A DNA stretch of 64,000 bases from Lingula anatina (lineage: Eukaryota > Brachiopoda > Lingulata > Lingulida > Lingulidae), in the NCBI RefSeq assembly GCF_001039355.2, contig NW_019775860.1, positions 124,001 through 188,000 of the forward strand, in the 5' to 3' direction. Under the pieces are notes generated by a model that had not been told where the DNA came from, searched no databases, and was given only the letters and a program-made list of their open reading frames with translations. The translations under genes were made by a program, and so were the position numbers. This document shows positions 63,731 to 64,000 of the stretch, piece after piece. Each line of letters starts with the position of its first letter. Within the stretch, counting starts at the first letter, position 1.

Positions 63731-64000
63731 TGTTGCGCCATTATGATAATAGTTGATATCAAAAGTATGCAGTGCGCATTAGATCTTTACATGTACGTAG
63801 CGAAAAACTTTCCTGCAAAATTCAGCAACGTACGTATAGGCCTAAATAATGTTCACTATTTGTTTTAACAACACTGGTTGAGACACACCTTTCCGACGCT
63901 ATTGTAGTACCAATTTTCTGTTATCATCATTAATATTTTGTTTATGTTATATTTATATTTTAATTATTCATATTTCATTGATTTAAAAACTAACTTCCTG
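63731..64000. other. Window end, nothing recognised
   Basis: AT-rich sequence with no supported feature. Confidence 0.5.

Overview
The window is nuclear DNA of an animal, most likely a marine invertebrate bilaterian. I infer this from AT-rich sequence, many short GT-AG introns, several families of short inverted-repeat elements, and assembly scars typical of a highly heterozygous genome. No marker fixes the species.

Layout. (1) 84-7914, minus: a ZC3H12 (Regnase/MCPIP) ribonuclease gene in five coding exons, about 1007 residues, with N-terminal UBA-like region, PIN/NYN nuclease, CCCH zinc finger, long low-complexity region and C-terminal domain. (2) 11726-16987, plus: a complete translation initiation factor eIF1A gene, six coding exons, 142 residues. 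It is divergent (head-to-head) from ZC3H12. (3) 21633-26292, minus: a three-exon gene for a 187-residue secreted precursor with one LDL-receptor class A domain. It resembles the single-LDLa secreted proteins of invertebrates (HEN-1/Jelly belly, prohormone-4 type), though the exact family is uncertain. (4) 26.3-43.7 kb: no confident gene. This stretch holds a 663-bp tandem duplication joined by one N, inverted-repeat elements, and weak phase-compatible candidate exons on both strands. (5) 43728-62392, minus: a complete p90 ribosomal S6 kinase (RSK, RPS6KA) gene in 20 coding exons, 739 residues, both kinase domains and all main regulatory phosphosites intact, one GC-AG intron, and an assembly gap in an intron.

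The exon chains of the four genes were assembled by hand from splice sites, reading phase and family resemblance. Each chain sums to an exact number of codons. eIF1A acts in start-codon scanning, ZC3H12 degrades mRNAs, and RSK signals from ERK to translation and transcription. Nothing here shows that they are co-regulated, apart from the shared eIF1A/ZC3H12 intergenic region. I found no bacterial-type system, CRISPR array, rRNA or convincing tRNA.
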